Source: Rhodopirellula sp. SM50 (GTDB lineage: Bacteria; Planctomycetota; Planctomycetia; Pirellulales; Pirellulaceae). From it: a DNA stretch of 64,000 bases. The stretch lies in the NCBI RefSeq assembly GCF_002289565.1, contig NZ_NTFY01000033.1, forward strand, positions 1-64,000. Direction: 5' to 3'. The notes beneath the pieces were generated by a model. The model ran no database searches and was not told the DNA's origin. It worked only from the letters and a program-made list of their open reading frames with translations. Positions within the stretch are counted from its first letter, which is position 1, and each line of letters starts with the position of its first letter. Below are positions 9,965 through 18,069 of the stretch, piece after piece. The position numbers and the translations under genes are program-made.

Positions 9965-10288
9965 CTGCGTCTTGATCTCAGTGGTGCACTTCCAACGTCC
10001 CAAGCCGCTCGACTCGCAAGGATCGACGCGTCGTGCGTTTGGTCGAATTCCCCTTTTAGTAAAAGAAAAATAATTTCGATCACACAACGCGAGTCGCGGG
10101 GGAGTCCTGCGCCACTGGATCACACGATGCGACACAAGAGATCAAGACGACGACCGCACCAAAACGCTGACGACCTACGGCCAGTCGATTCAAGAATCTG
10201 GCGTCAGCCTTTCGGCCCGGAGTCCCACGCTGGCCTGAGCCCACCGCGACCGCACATCAACCGCCGAAGCAGTAAGCAATTCGATTAA

Positions 10289-10377
10289 GTTCAACGGCAG
10301 CCGTCACCGGGCACAGAGAGCCGACTTTCCATTTGTGAACCTTGCAAGCCGTGCTCCGCGTGCACGGCATTGTTATC
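10289..10377 (-). other. attC-like site a
   Basis: Read on the minus strand, the site opens with GATAACAATGCCGTGCACG and closes with GGTGACGGCTGCCGTTGAAC. The ends pair imperfectly (GCCGTGCACGCGG against GCCGTCACCGG), leaving extrahelical G residues as in folded integron attC sites. The stop codon of the preceding gene (10373-10375) lies inside the R'' box, as is common for gene cassettes. It is the outermost site of the array. Confidence 0.8.
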
Positions 10378-10594
10378 GGCTTGCTGGCCCCGAATCCCGA
10401 CGCGGCCAACCAAGCTCACCATAAAGCAGCTGTTCATATTCCTCGTGTCCAGCGATTCGCGTCTCTAACTCGATCGCGTCTTTGGGAATACTCTGAAACA
10501 GGTGTTGCCTATCAGGAAGTGCAAGCGAATAGAAATACAATTCAACCAAGTTCTGTGACGAGGCTGCGGCAACCATTTCAGATAGCGTCATCAA
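10373..10594 (-). CDS. small hypothetical cassette protein
   Basis: This is a 73-residue, mainly helical protein of unknown function, without a signal peptide or recognisable motif. The case for it being real comes from context. It starts about 20 bases after the end of attC-like site b and its stop codon sits in the R'' box of site a, so it exactly fills an integron cassette. Cassette genes are usually promoterless and rely on an upstream promoter or read-through. It could be truncated. Confidence 0.55.
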   Translation of the reverse strand: MMTLSEMVAAASSQNLVELYFYSLALPDRQHLFQSIPKDAIELETRIAGHEEYEQLLYGELGWPRRDSGPASR

Positions 10595-10614
10595 TCAGAT
10601 TACGTTCTTTTCGT

Positions 10615-10697
10615 CCAATAACGGCAGCGGGGCCCGCTAGTTGAGCATCCATTCGTGAAAACTGACCAACGGTCCTCCGTGTGCACGCGTTGATTAC
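10615..10697 (-). other. attC-like site b
   Basis: The minus-strand sequence opens with AATCAACGCGTGCACACGGAG and ends GGGCCCCGCTGCCGTTATTGG. It aligns with site a over the GTGCAC/CGGAG block, the central TTCACgAATGGA block and the CTGCCGTT end. Pairing of the two ends is weaker than in the other sites. Confidence 0.7.
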
Positions 10698-10713
10698 CCG
10701 CCACGCCGCCAGG

Positions 10714-11169
10714 TCAGTGCCAGTCAGCACCGCAGTGAAAACATTGTAGTGACTTTTGAGTTCGTAGTGGCTTGGAACATTTTGGACACGGTGGTCCGTC
10801 CGATGGAAACGTGCGAGGGGGCATTTCCGAAGTGGTAGCGCCAACATCCAATTCGCCCCAAGGCAACGACGCAGACCAGACGCAGGCAAAGCCAACTAAT
10901 AGCAGTGGTAGTGATCCATGGATCGTCATCGCCGTTAGTCCGAACGGCAAGATCGTCGTTAGTCCGCCTGCTGCGAGCAGAGCACCGAAACCACCGAGCA
11001 TCCACCGGAGTGAGTTGTCCGACGGGTATCCGGCAACGATCACGGAGAATATGAAAGCTAGAAAAATCGCGATTGGGTATCCCCAGAAAGGACCGCGAAA
11101 GACGGAACACAAAGCGGCGATCGTGAGCGTCAGCCAAACGACGTGAAACGTGAAGCGTCGTATTCGCAT
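10714..11169 (-). CDS. membrane protein with C-terminal zinc ribbon
   Basis: This is a 151-residue cassette protein with three to four predicted membrane segments (residues about 8-30, 32-48, 57-78 and 86-102) and a C-terminal zinc ribbon (CPKCSKPLRTQKSLQCFHCG). Zinc ribbons on a membrane stub often mediate protein or nucleic-acid contacts, but no function is known here. It lies between attC-like sites c and b, starts about 20 bases after the former and ends 17 bases before the latter. That spacing supports it as a mobile cassette gene. Confidence 0.75.
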   Translation of the reverse strand: MRIRRFTFHVVWLTLTIAALCSVFRGPFWGYPIAIFLAFIFSVIVAGYPSDNSLRWMLGGFGALLAAGGLTTILPFGLTAMTIHGSLPLLLVGFACVWSASLPWGELDVGATTSEMPPRTFPSDGPPCPKCSKPLRTQKSLQCFHCGADWH

Positions 11170-11190
11170 GTAGGCGATGCTAATTCAGTC

Positions 11191-11284
11191 GGGTAAATCA
11201 CGCGTAACCGAGAACCCGCGGGAGATGTTGTGATGGCCAAACCGCCTTGCTCGCGTTCTTCGGTTCACGCGATGGCTATGCACC
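11191..11284 (-). other. attC-like site c
   Basis: The core arms are CGCGTGAACCGAAGAACGCG and, 40 bases on, CGCGGGTTCTCGGTTACGCG. They are near-perfect reverse complements with single unpaired bases, the hallmark of attC. The outer R'' and R' boxes are degenerate. It separates two cassette genes. Confidence 0.75.
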
Positions 11285-11299
11285 ATCGGACTAGTTGAG

Positions 11300-11740
11300 C
11301 TAGCGTACCAACACATCATAAGCGACGGTAGTGATCACCCCATCTATCACACGAATAGTGAGCCAAGCATCACCTTCCTGGAATCGGTCTGGTTCGAACT
11401 TGGACTCGGTGCGAAATACGAAATGGTAGTACAGTCCGCCTTCCAGTTTCCCAGACTCATCTGCTAGGTCGAGAAACGATTGAAACGTTGTCGCCATTTC
11501 TCCTTCTAGCCGTTTGGTCCATGCGACGTTGAGGCCATCCGAGGATTTAGCACGTAGGTCATCGTGCAGTTGCCGGTAGAGAGCTTTACGCTCCGCGCGT
11601 TCCAAAGAAGTCAATTCACGTTGAACGACGTCAGTGGGCGTATTCTGAGTGTCGGTCAATATCGGTAGAAAGCCAGCGAGAACCCATATCAATGCGAGAG
11701 CGGCAATTCCGTTTCGCAGCACCTTCGGCTTCATGGGCAA
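11300..11740 (-). CDS. single-pass hypothetical cassette protein
   Basis: This is a 146-residue protein with an N-terminal membrane anchor or uncleaved signal (GIAALALIWVLAGFLPIL, residues about 11-28) followed by a charged helical stretch and a C-terminal beta-rich segment. No family is recognised. It lies between attC-like sites d and c, starting 22 bases after the former, so it is best read as an integron cassette gene. The exported or membrane-tethered topology is shared with several neighbours in the array. Confidence 0.7.
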   Translation of the reverse strand: MPMKPKVLRNGIAALALIWVLAGFLPILTDTQNTPTDVVQRELTSLERAERKALYRQLHDDLRAKSSDGLNVAWTKRLEGEMATTFQSFLDLADESGKLEGGLYYHFVFRTESKFEPDRFQEGDAWLTIRVIDGVITTVAYDVLVR

Positions 11741-11762
11741 TGAAATTCAATAGAGCTATGTT

Positions 11763-11853
11763 GGCGAACGTCCGGGTTGACCGGGGACGAGCGGGAAGGT
11801 AACCACTGCCTGAAAACGTTTTCGAGTCCTCCGCGTCCAACCCATGGTTCGTC
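11763..11853 (-). other. attC-like site d
   Basis: On the minus strand it opens CGAACCATGGGTTGGACGCGG and ends GGTCAACCCGGACGTTCGCC. The arms GGGTTGGACGCGGAGGAC and GGGTTGACCGGGGAC pair with two extrahelical G residues. This is one of the clearest attC sites here. It is the leftover 3' end of a cassette whose gene was removed by the IS91 remnant beside it. Confidence 0.85.
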
Positions 11854-11934
11854 GGCATTCACCGTGAAAGCGGCGGTCGTGGTTTGCATCTGGATATTAT
11901 AGAATCCGTCCGGCAGTCGTGGCAAAACCTCTTC

Positions 11935-12557
11935 ACATGGGAAAGCGTCCTACCGAGTCACCGAGAACCAGGTTCGGCACTATGGCTGAATGAGCAGCAA
12001 TTCGTCGATCCACCTGGACGAGCTCAAGCTTCTTGTCTGGATGTCCCTGGGCTGGGTGTACTGGCTGGTCGGCGGTCACGCTCCGCAAAGCGAACCACTG
12101 GTCCGGGCACCACGCTGTGCACTCTGTGGAGGCGACTTGCGCGTGGTGACGGTCAGCTTCGACCCGATGCCACTTCCACGTGAACCTCCGCCGGCCCTGT
12201 TTCAAAGGAGAGCCGATTGAACTTCCGGCAGCCAACTGACTCGCAAAATCAAACGTCATCGGGGAGGCGAACGGGGATGCTCTGCGCCGCTCTTGCGCCA
12301 AACCGCCCAGCCATGACAGCGGCGCTCTTCAGCGATCGGAAATTCGGTCATCTGAAGCAGCAGGATGATCTGATGGGACCCAGCATGGCAACCGAAGCAG
12401 CGTTTCGCACCCGACAACGGGCCTCGGACGAGTCCCGTCCATCGAAGCAAAATCCAAGAATGAGTTAGCCGCCCGAGCAAGCGTTAACGGGCTTCTTGAA
12501 CAGAGGACTTGAGCGTCGGCTCGCAAGCTCGCGAAGTCAAATCCTTACTGGTTCTGC
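11935..12557 (+). mobile_element. IS91-family remnant (right end copy 1)
   Basis: This is a decayed IS91-family element. The 11990-12220 frame encodes the C-terminal part of a Y2 transposase: MSLGWVYWLVGG followed by CALCGGDLRV matches WLWRGWTYWLASG...CDRCGGELEV of the intact transposase at 16873. The last 65 bases (about 12490-12556) match the right end of the intact element (ttgaacagag, then gaagtcaaatccttactgg). The end abuts GTTC, that is GAAC on the minus strand, just outside the stop codon of the next gene. Confidence 0.75.
11990..12220 (+). pseudogene. IS91 transposase C-terminal fragment
   Basis: About 75 codons survive. They cover the end of the catalytic domain and the C-terminal zinc-binding CxxCGG of an IS91-family transposase. 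The HUH and Y2 motifs are missing. It is clearly diverged from the intact copy 4 kb downstream, so it derives from an older, related insertion. Confidence 0.7.
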
Positions 12558-12561
12558 CAAG

Positions 12562-13245
12562 TCATTCGGCCATGCAAACTTCAGCGATCTCCCAATCGCG
12601 AAGAGTGACAAAATAGCCGCGGAATTCTGGATCACCCTCAACGCTGTAGGCGATCTCGATCGCGTTTGAGTCATCATACAAGTTGATGCCAACGTGAGGC
12701 ACAAGCCGAGAAGTAAGTTCGTCGGATGTTTTGATCTCGGGATGGCATTTGATCAGTGCCGAGCAGATGTCTGGCCATAGTTGAGCGTGCCGAACCCGCA
12801 GGTTGGCAATCAAGTCACGTTGGTTTTGGGTAGGGCCAGAATCATCGGCCCGTATGTGAATGTGCGCGGAGTCAATCGGTGCAGAGTCGAATGGAATGTC
12901 GGCATCCCATGAGTCGACATAGTAGTTAAGGTGCCCAAAGTCTGGATCGTCGACCGTTTCTTGCGGGCTGCCGGTCATGCCATCGGGTTCGTCGTATTCA
13001 CCAGCGGGGAGAATCCGAATCGTGATTTCATCACCCGTTGTCACATCAGGTGACGGCCATCCTGCGTGATGTTGCCGGTCTTGCGAACCGTCGTACAAAC
13101 CAAGTCCGCCAATTTGGAGATCGTGGGAGTGTTCTTGGCCGGGATGTTTCACGTATGTGAGTCCGACCGATAGTACACCGTCGCCGTTGATCCCGGAGAG
13201 GCAAACTCGCTCGCCGTTCTTCAGTATCTCGAAACGCGTTGACAT
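12562..13245 (-). CDS. hypothetical cassette protein, 227 aa
   Basis: This is a 227-residue soluble, acidic protein with alternating predicted strands and helices and no signal peptide. It ends with a strand-rich segment (FRGYFVTLRDWEIAEVCMAE). No family is recognised with confidence. Its stop codon lies 6 bases from the right end of an IS91 remnant, and the junction on the minus strand reads GCAGAAC, resembling an attC R'' box cut by the insertion. It was therefore probably a cassette gene whose attC was lost. Confidence 0.7.
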   Translation of the reverse strand: MSTRFEILKNGERVCLSGINGDGVLSVGLTYVKHPGQEHSHDLQIGGLGLYDGSQDRQHHAGWPSPDVTTGDEITIRILPAGEYDEPDGMTGSPQETVDDPDFGHLNYYVDSWDADIPFDSAPIDSAHIHIRADDSGPTQNQRDLIANLRVRHAQLWPDICSALIKCHPEIKTSDELTSRLVPHVGINLYDDSNAIEIAYSVEGDPEFRGYFVTLRDWEIAEVCMAE

Positions 13246-13489
13246 TTAGTGAAAGATTCTCATCGTGGCAGAACGAATTGCGATCGATCCGCGCATGCGG
13301 AGGAACGGGGATAGATCGGGCGACAGAACTTTGTCGCTCCTCAGGTGGGCCGGTCACAGGACCTGATTAGAACGGATCCTGCCACACGGTACCAGTTTCT
13401 CGGGCCAGGCGAAGTTCACCAGGAAACAACGTTGACGCAACATTCGTCCACGATATCCCGGGGAATGTCGATTCAATTGTTGACGGAGA

Positions 13490-13556
13490 TGGCACCCTTC
13501 TCCCCCACAAATCGTTAACAAGCTTGCTTGTCGATTTGTGGGGGAGAGGGGTGCCA
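13490..13556. repeat. 25-bp palindromic hairpin
   Basis: Arms 13490-13514 and 13532-13556 are reverse complements with one mismatch in 25 (core ctcccccacaaatcg), separated by a 17-base loop. The gap 13246-13823 has no gene. It holds this hairpin followed by the second copy of the 226-bp repeat. The lack of a T-run on either side argues against a simple terminator. Confidence 0.8.
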
Positions 13557-13593
13557 GTGTATTTAATACAGATTCGGCAGTAATAAAATCGAC

Positions 13594-13819
13594 ATCCCGG
13601 AGGGATCACAGCGAGTAGCCGGAGGTCAGCGCAGCGGCACCTCCGGACCACGCACCCGATCCGCCCCTCGACCCCGGACGGGGTCGCAGCGAATCCCGGC
13701 ACCTCGCCGAGCGCAACCTCATGCTCAATGGGCTCCCAGCGAGTGGGATAGGCTTCCAGCCTGTCATTCCAGCGTCGACAGGCTGGAAGCCTATCCCACT
13801 TTTTTCCCGTGCGTTGCTA
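13594..13819. repeat. 226-bp dispersed repeat, second copy
   Basis: This is nearly identical to 9739-9964, including the REP palindrome (13742-13800). It stops exactly where the IS91 right-end fragment begins (after cgtgcgttgctaac). The two copies bracket the left part of the cassette array. Confidence 0.85.
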
Positions 13820-13822
13820 ACG

Positions 13823-14179
13823 TCGCCAAATGTCGCTCGACGGCATGGGGCTACCCGTCTGCGCGGTGGCAGCGACAAGACCTCCCAACGCCACTCCAAG
13901 AGTTGTCTGATGGTGGACTTCTCATCGGCCCGGACCGTCGAGAAACCCATGCCATCGCTTTCTCGGCGTTTCAACAGGCACCCAAGCCGAATCACGGCCT
14001 GTGAATTGCCGTGCCAATCAGAGCAAAACCCAATCGAATTTTTCGCCGACTCCGGGCGTCTTGAACAGAGAATTTGAGCATCGGCTCTTCCGCCGGAGTG
14101 GACGCTGCCCTTCGGCTGCAAACAGGGAACAGAGAGAGACACCGCTCGTCATTCACGCGATGTCAAATTCTTATTGGTT
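13823..14179 (+). mobile_element. IS91-family right-end fragment (copy 2)
   Basis: This 357-bp segment is about 90% identical to the non-coding right end of the intact IS91-family element (18093-18451). It starts just past where the transposase gene would end and finishes at the same base. It contains no transposase code, as expected for a one-ended or rolling-circle transposition product or a deletion remnant. The outer end abuts TAAC on the minus strand at the stop codon of the next gene. Confidence 0.85.
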
Positions 14180-14705
14180 ATGGCTTGTGCAGTTTGACTT
14201 CACCGAACGTCATGTAGACCAAGGTATTCCCGGCTGGTCCACGGTAAGCGCCGTTCGCATTGCCAAGACGCGCCGCAACGGCAGTAAATTCCCATGCCTC
14301 GTCTTCGGTACATGCTACGAGTCGATCCGTGAAGTTGGGCAGATTGTGTTGTTCTCCGAACTGTCGTGCAAGTTTTGCGTGGGCACGAAGTGGTTCTTCA
14401 ACCGACGGATGATCCCAGCCCCAGAGAAACGAGCCGTCCTCCGTATTGTAGGTGCCAATAATCTGCATGTCTGCCTCCGCAATCGTTCCGTCGGCAAACG
14501 AGAATTCAATTAGACCCGAATCTTGGTCAGCCGACCAATTGTCTTCGTCGCCCAGATGCCAAGTAGATGAATGAGCAGCCGTTTGCACGCGCAGCCCTTC
14601 GATCGCCTGTTGCATGTAGAGTTCAGCTTCCACGTTCGGCGTCCTTTTTGCGCAGCCCGAAAGCATAAGTAGAATGACGGCGATTGTGCCCAGTACACGA
14701 TTCAC
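14178..14705 (-). CDS. DUF6882-like lipoprotein (cassette gene)
   Basis: This is a 175-residue lipoprotein: a short signal ends in LMLSGC, giving cysteine 18 as the lipidated residue. The body resembles the DUF6882 family (GTYNTEDGSFLWGWDHPSV followed by an LPNFTDRLVACTEDEAWE helix), whose role is unknown. The GTG start at 14705 lies 7 bases after attC-like site e, typical of cassettes. The stop codon is formed at the junction with an IS91 right end (CATAAC on the minus strand), so the last residues may be altered and the original attC has been lost. Confidence 0.75.
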   Translation of the reverse strand: MNRVLGTIAVILLMLSGCAKRTPNVEAELYMQQAIEGLRVQTAAHSSTWHLGDEDNWSADQDSGLIEFSFADGTIAEADMQIIGTYNTEDGSFLWGWDHPSVEEPLRAHAKLARQFGEQHNLPNFTDRLVACTEDEAWEFTAVAARLGNANGAYRGPAGNTLVYMTFGEVKLHKP

Positions 14706-14711
14706 TTAAAA

Positions 14712-14800
14712 GCCATAACGGCAGACATCACGGGAAACGGACGAAAGATTCTCTACTTCAAAAACCGCGCAATCCGTTCTCCCGCGCATGCCATGGTTCG
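14712..14800 (-). other. attC-like site e
   Basis: The minus strand opens CGAACCATGGCATGCGCGGG and ends CCGTGATGTCTGCCGTTATGG. The arms CATGCGCGGGAGAACGG and CATCACGGGAAACGG pair with a few bulged bases. A second attC-like start (CTCAACGCGTGCGC) lies 20 bases upstream, perhaps the relic of a fused site. Confidence 0.8.
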
Positions 14801-14833
14801 CCGCCCGTTTGCGCACGCGTTGAGCTACGGTCA

Positions 14834-15202
14834 TCATTGGTCAGGTTCAGGGTGAGTCATGTGTATGTCGTCATCAGTCCCGGATTCCCCGTCTGGACCT
14901 GGCGAAGATAGCACAAACCCTTTTTCTGTCACCTGATAGTTTACGGAGTTGCCCCATTCGTCCACAAGCAGCGTGAAGTCACCGCCAAGAAAAGGTGCGA
15001 GTTCAGGTTCGATCAGTTCCTCCGGGTATGTTCCGTACGATGAGTGGTAGAGCTGACATGCAAGCGATATGGCTCGTAGATTGTTCGTCTGAGCCAAGAC
15101 GTAGTCATACTTGTTGCAGCCCGGAGAGACAGCGAGCAGCAGCAGCATGGCGATCGCAAAACAGAGTGCGGATTGGTGTGGACGAGCCGTTCTGGTGGTC
15201 AC
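14834..15202 (-). CDS. pseudopilin-like C-terminal lipoprotein (cassette gene)
   Basis: A GTG start at 15202 is preferred because the longer frame begins inside attC-like site f. The resulting 122-residue protein has a signal peptide ending LLAVSPGC, a likely lipidation site. The rest resembles the globular end of GspG-type pseudopilins: a helix LRAISLACQLYHSSYGTYPEEL, then DEWGNSVNY and SPGPDGESGTDDDI, the last being the calcium-loop signature. The N-terminal type IV pilin helix is absent, so it cannot assemble as a normal pilin. Its role as an exported cassette product is unknown. Confidence 0.7.
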   Translation of the reverse strand: MTTRTARPHQSALCFAIAMLLLLAVSPGCNKYDYVLAQTNNLRAISLACQLYHSSYGTYPEELIEPELAPFLGGDFTLLVDEWGNSVNYQVTEKGFVLSSPGPDGESGTDDDIHMTHPEPDQ

Positions 15203-15215
15203 GGTACTAGTCGAT

Positions 15216-15305
15216 CGGCGAACGGCACGCGTCACCTGGCACGAGCGGAAACACTTGAACTCAAAACTGACTCGATCGAGTGCTCAGGTGCACGGCATTG
15301 TTCCT
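15216..15305 (-). other. attC-like site f
   Basis: The minus strand opens GGAACAATGCCGTGCACCTG and ends CCAGGTGACGCGTGCCGTTCG. The arms GTGCACCTGAGCAC and GTCACCTGGCAC pair with extrahelical G residues. Its first 15 bases closely match the opening of site a. Confidence 0.85.
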
Positions 15306-15762
15306 CGGACCTCGTCGAGTGCTCGGCGGCAGCGTTGAATGCGACCGATGCAAGAGGATACCGCGGCGAGACAGACCAAGCAAATTTTTGCCCGTCAAAC
15401 GAGCGGCGCGAACGTGGCGGGACCACACAGCGGTAGATCGCCACGAAAAACACGAGAAGACACAAAAAGAGGAAGGGGCATGGTGGCACGTGGAGAGTTT
15501 GACGGGCGATCCATCGGGACCGCACTCAGGCCCGCCGTGGCTCGGACCAAGTCTCCGATTTGCGTCAGCCAGGGGACCGTGACGATCCAAAGCAATCAGA
15601 CGCAACGTGCGGCATCGATCAATCGACCGAAACCGCCCGACGCCGAAACCTCAACGCGGTGTGCACGCGACGGAAAAGTGCGACGGAAAAGTGCGACGCT
15701 CAGACAATCGGCCCAGTAAATTCGGCAAGTCAGTCCGACGCCTGGAACTGCCTCGCTGCTTA
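15306..15762 (-). other. apparently gene-less cassette
   Basis: These 457 bases lie between attC-like sites g and f. No minus-strand frame looks like a real protein. They contain a segment (cacgagaagacacaaaaagag, near 15450) of a type often repeated in planctomycete genomes. It could be a non-coding or decayed cassette. Confidence 0.45.
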
Positions 15763-15852
15763 CGAGGAACGACTGCCGTAACCGGGAACGGACAGTTAAC
15801 TTTCCTTGTGTACAACCTTGCAAGCCGTTCTCCGGTTCACGGCTTGGTTCAA
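15763..15852 (-). other. attC-like site g
   Basis: The minus strand opens TTGAACCAAGCCGTGAACCGG and ends CCCGGTTACGGCAGTCGTTCC. The arms GCCGTGAACCGGAGAACGG and GCCGTAACCGGGAACGG pair almost perfectly with two extrahelical G residues, the best attC fold in the window. It abuts the left end of the IS91-family element. It may be the displaced attC of the cassette gene that ends at 18457. Confidence 0.88.
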
Positions 15853-15948
15853 GTAAGCCGCTGCGCGGCGTAGATGATCGGAAAGTTTTGGAAAAATGGG
15901 TCGGCAGAGCATGCTGGTTCTCTTGTCTCTCACACAAAGGAGCACGCT

Positions 15949-16872
15949 ATGCCGACCTATGACAATCTACCCAAGACGTCGCAGTACTTCAAAGGAAAAT
16001 GGTACGACAAAATGGTCGAAGACCTGCAGTTGGACGGAAAGGCCAAGCGAACGGTCTACGGATACGTTCGCGAAGTCCGCAAGCTCGCGGATTTTCACCA
16101 AAAATCACCTGCCAAGGTCACTGAAAAGGACCTCCGATCCTACCTGCTGTATCAGATCGTCGACCAGGAAGTCGCTTCAGGGTCCCAGAGCGTCACGCTC
16201 TCGGGAATCAAGTTCTTCTACCGCATCACCTGCCCTCGAAATTGGAAAGTTCTCGATCAAACAAAGATCAACTACATCAGTGCACTGCCCGAGGTGATCA
16301 CCCAGAGACAGGTCTTTCAAATGCTCGACGCCTGCCGAACCTTTCGCATGAAGAGTTTCATTTGGGTCACCTACACGCTCGGCCTGAGAATTAGCGAGGC
16401 GGCCAACTTGCAGGTCGGCGATATCGATAGCGAGCGGATGATGGTCCACGTCCATCGTGGTAAAGGCGCAAAAGATCGCTACATCATTCTGGCGAACTCG
16501 ACCCTCGCGGTACTCCGAGCGGTCTGGACCGAACATCGAAACCCGAAGTTCGTCTTTCCTGCCAAAGGACGCAATCATCAGGACGGTTCTCAGTCCAAGA
16601 CGCATGTCAGCATTTCGACCATCCAAAGTGCCATCACACAGATCACCAAGCAGTTAAACTTCGGCAAGAAGGTGTCCACGCATACGCTCAGGCACTCGTA
16701 CGCCACGCATCTGCTGGAAGCAGGGGTCAGCCTGAAGGCCATTCAGAAATTCCTCGGCCACAAAAGTCTGCAAACGACGTTGATCTATCTGCATCTAACT
16801 GAGACCGCCGAAGCGGATGCACGAAAGATCATCAACAAGCTGTTTGTCGGCCGCAAGAAGTCCGGCGAATAG
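15949..16872 (+). CDS. tyrosine recombinase of IS91-type element
   Basis: This is a 307-residue site-specific recombinase. The start at 15949 has a strong ribosome-binding site (AAAGGAG, 7 bases upstream). An N-terminal SAM-like core-binding domain (residues about 12-95) precedes the catalytic domain, where the active-site set is visible: Arg in TLGLRISEAAN, Lys in RGKGAKDR, HTLRHSYATHLLEAG, LGHKS, and the nucleophile Tyr in LIYLHL. It lacks the extra helix that marks integron integrases, so it is not IntI. The stop codon is followed immediately by the ATG of the transposase, implying translational coupling. Its job in the element is unproven; co-integrate resolution or target choice are possibilities. 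Confidence 0.92.
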   Translation: MPTYDNLPKTSQYFKGKWYDKMVEDLQLDGKAKRTVYGYVREVRKLADFHQKSPAKVTEKDLRSYLLYQIVDQEVASGSQSVTLSGIKFFYRITCPRNWKVLDQTKINYISALPEVITQRQVFQMLDACRTFRMKSFIWVTYTLGLRISEAANLQVGDIDSERMMVHVHRGKGAKDRYIILANSTLAVLRAVWTEHRNPKFVFPAKGRNHQDGSQSKTHVSISTIQSAITQITKQLNFGKKVSTHTLRHSYATHLLEAGVSLKAIQKFLGHKSLQTTLIYLHLTETAEADARKIINKLFVGRKKSGE

Positions 16873-18069
16873 ATGGTCGCCGTCGCAGAGGTGGCGGACT
16901 CTACCGTCGCCGATGCACTGCGAACGTTTGCTCCCGGCTACGTTGCCAAGTATCACCAGCGCATGCCGCCCCATCACCGCAAGGTGCTGGGGTTGATCAC
17001 GCGCTGTAAAACGGGTGAGCTCGGCAACGTGATGTATCGCTGCGAGACCTGCGGGATCCGTCACTGGGTCGGTCGCTCCTGCGGCAATCGGCATTGTCCG
17101 AACTGCCAAAAGGAGAAGACTCAAGCCTGGCTCGCCAAGCAGACCGGCAAGCTGCTTCCGGTGCAACATTTTGTCGTCACGTTTACGGTTCCTGAGGAAC
17201 TGCGACCGCTGCTGCGCGCCCATCCGGAAGTCGGCTACGAGGCGATCTTCAACGCCGGCAGTGAAACGATCCGCACGCTGTTGAAGAAGCCCAAAAACCT
17301 CGGCAGCGACAAAGTCGGCTTCTTCGGCGTGCTGCACACCTGGGGGCGTGACCTGACGGCCTACCATCCGCACGTGCACTTCGTGGTTCCCGGCGGTGGC
17401 GTCAGCCCGGACGGTTCGCAGTGGCTGCAAGTCAACAAGGACCAACTGTTTCATCCACTGCCGGCCAAGATGCTTTACAAGAAGCTGTTTGTCGAGGCGA
17501 TCCGCAAAGCAGGACTCTACGACCAACTGCCCCACGGCGTGCTCAAGTTTGATTGGGTGGTGAACCTCAAACCGGTCGGTGATGGCGAAGCGGTGTTGAA
17601 ATACTTGGCACCGTACGTTTACCGCGTCGCGATCAGTGATAATCGGATCGTGTCGGTTGACGAGCATGGCGTGAGCTACAAGGTCAAGCCCTCGGGTAAA
17701 CGCGTCTACGAAACGCGTCGACTTGAGGGCGAGTCGTTCGTCCGCGCGTTCGCCCAGCACATCCTGCCGCCCGGTTTTAAGAAGATCCGTTACTACGGCT
17801 TCATGAGCCCCAACTGCAAACTCCAACTCGCCGATGCGCGTTGGTTGGCGTGGTTGTGGCGCGGCTGGACGTACTGGCTGGCCAGCGGAATGTTTCAGCG
17901 AGAGCCGGTCACACGGAAACCTCCGAAATGCGATCGATGCGGTGGCGAGCTTGAAGTCGAAGGCGTGACCGACAGCGACGGTCGTTGGCTCTGGCGTCGC
18001 CAGCTTGCCGTGCGCGGTCCACCTGTGGCTCGTTCAAAAACTACGGGCGAGAGGGCGGCGATCGCATGA
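16873..18069 (+). CDS. IS91-family Y2 HUH transposase
   Basis: This is a 398-residue rolling-circle transposase. An N-terminal zinc-binding region (CETCGIRHWVGRSCGNRHC, then CPNCQ; residues about 57-78) is followed by the HUH metal motif HPHVH (165-169) and the paired catalytic tyrosines Y244 and Y248 in YLAPYVYR. A second CxxCGG ribbon closes the protein. These enzymes nick one strand and transpose by replication from the right end, without target duplication. It starts on the base after the recombinase stop codon. It appears intact, so the element may be active. Confidence 0.95.
   Translation: MVAVAEVADSTVADALRTFAPGYVAKYHQRMPPHHRKVLGLITRCKTGELGNVMYRCETCGIRHWVGRSCGNRHCPNCQKEKTQAWLAKQTGKLLPVQHFVVTFTVPEELRPLLRAHPEVGYEAIFNAGSETIRTLLKKPKNLGSDKVGFFGVLHTWGRDLTAYHPHVHFVVPGGGVSPDGSQWLQVNKDQLFHPLPAKMLYKKLFVEAIRKAGLYDQLPHGVLKFDWVVNLKPVGDGEAVLKYLAPYVYRVAISDNRIVSVDEHGVSYKVKPSGKRVYETRRLEGESFVRAFAQHILPPGFKKIRYYGFMSPNCKLQLADARWLAWLWRGWTYWLASGMFQREPVTRKPPKCDRCGGELEVEGVTDSDGRWLWRRQLAVRGPPVARSKTTGERAAIA

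Noticed and set aside
9770-10135. Minus-strand gene of 121 codons
   Set aside because: It lies over the REP palindrome and the 226-bp repeat, and similar frames occur at the other repeat copy.
13246-13380. attC site upstream of the 12562-13245 gene
   Set aside because: A GCATGCGGAGGAACGG block is present but in the opposite orientation, and the two ends do not pair convincingly.
15261-15605. Minus-strand gene filling the cassette between attC g and f
   Set aside because: The frame runs into attC f and has the composition of a translated repeat; no credible protein is seen.
15949-16872. Tyrosine recombinase as the integron integrase IntI
   Set aside because: It is 307 residues without the extra IntI-specific helix near the catalytic domain, and it is translationally coupled to an IS91 transposase, so it belongs to the IS.
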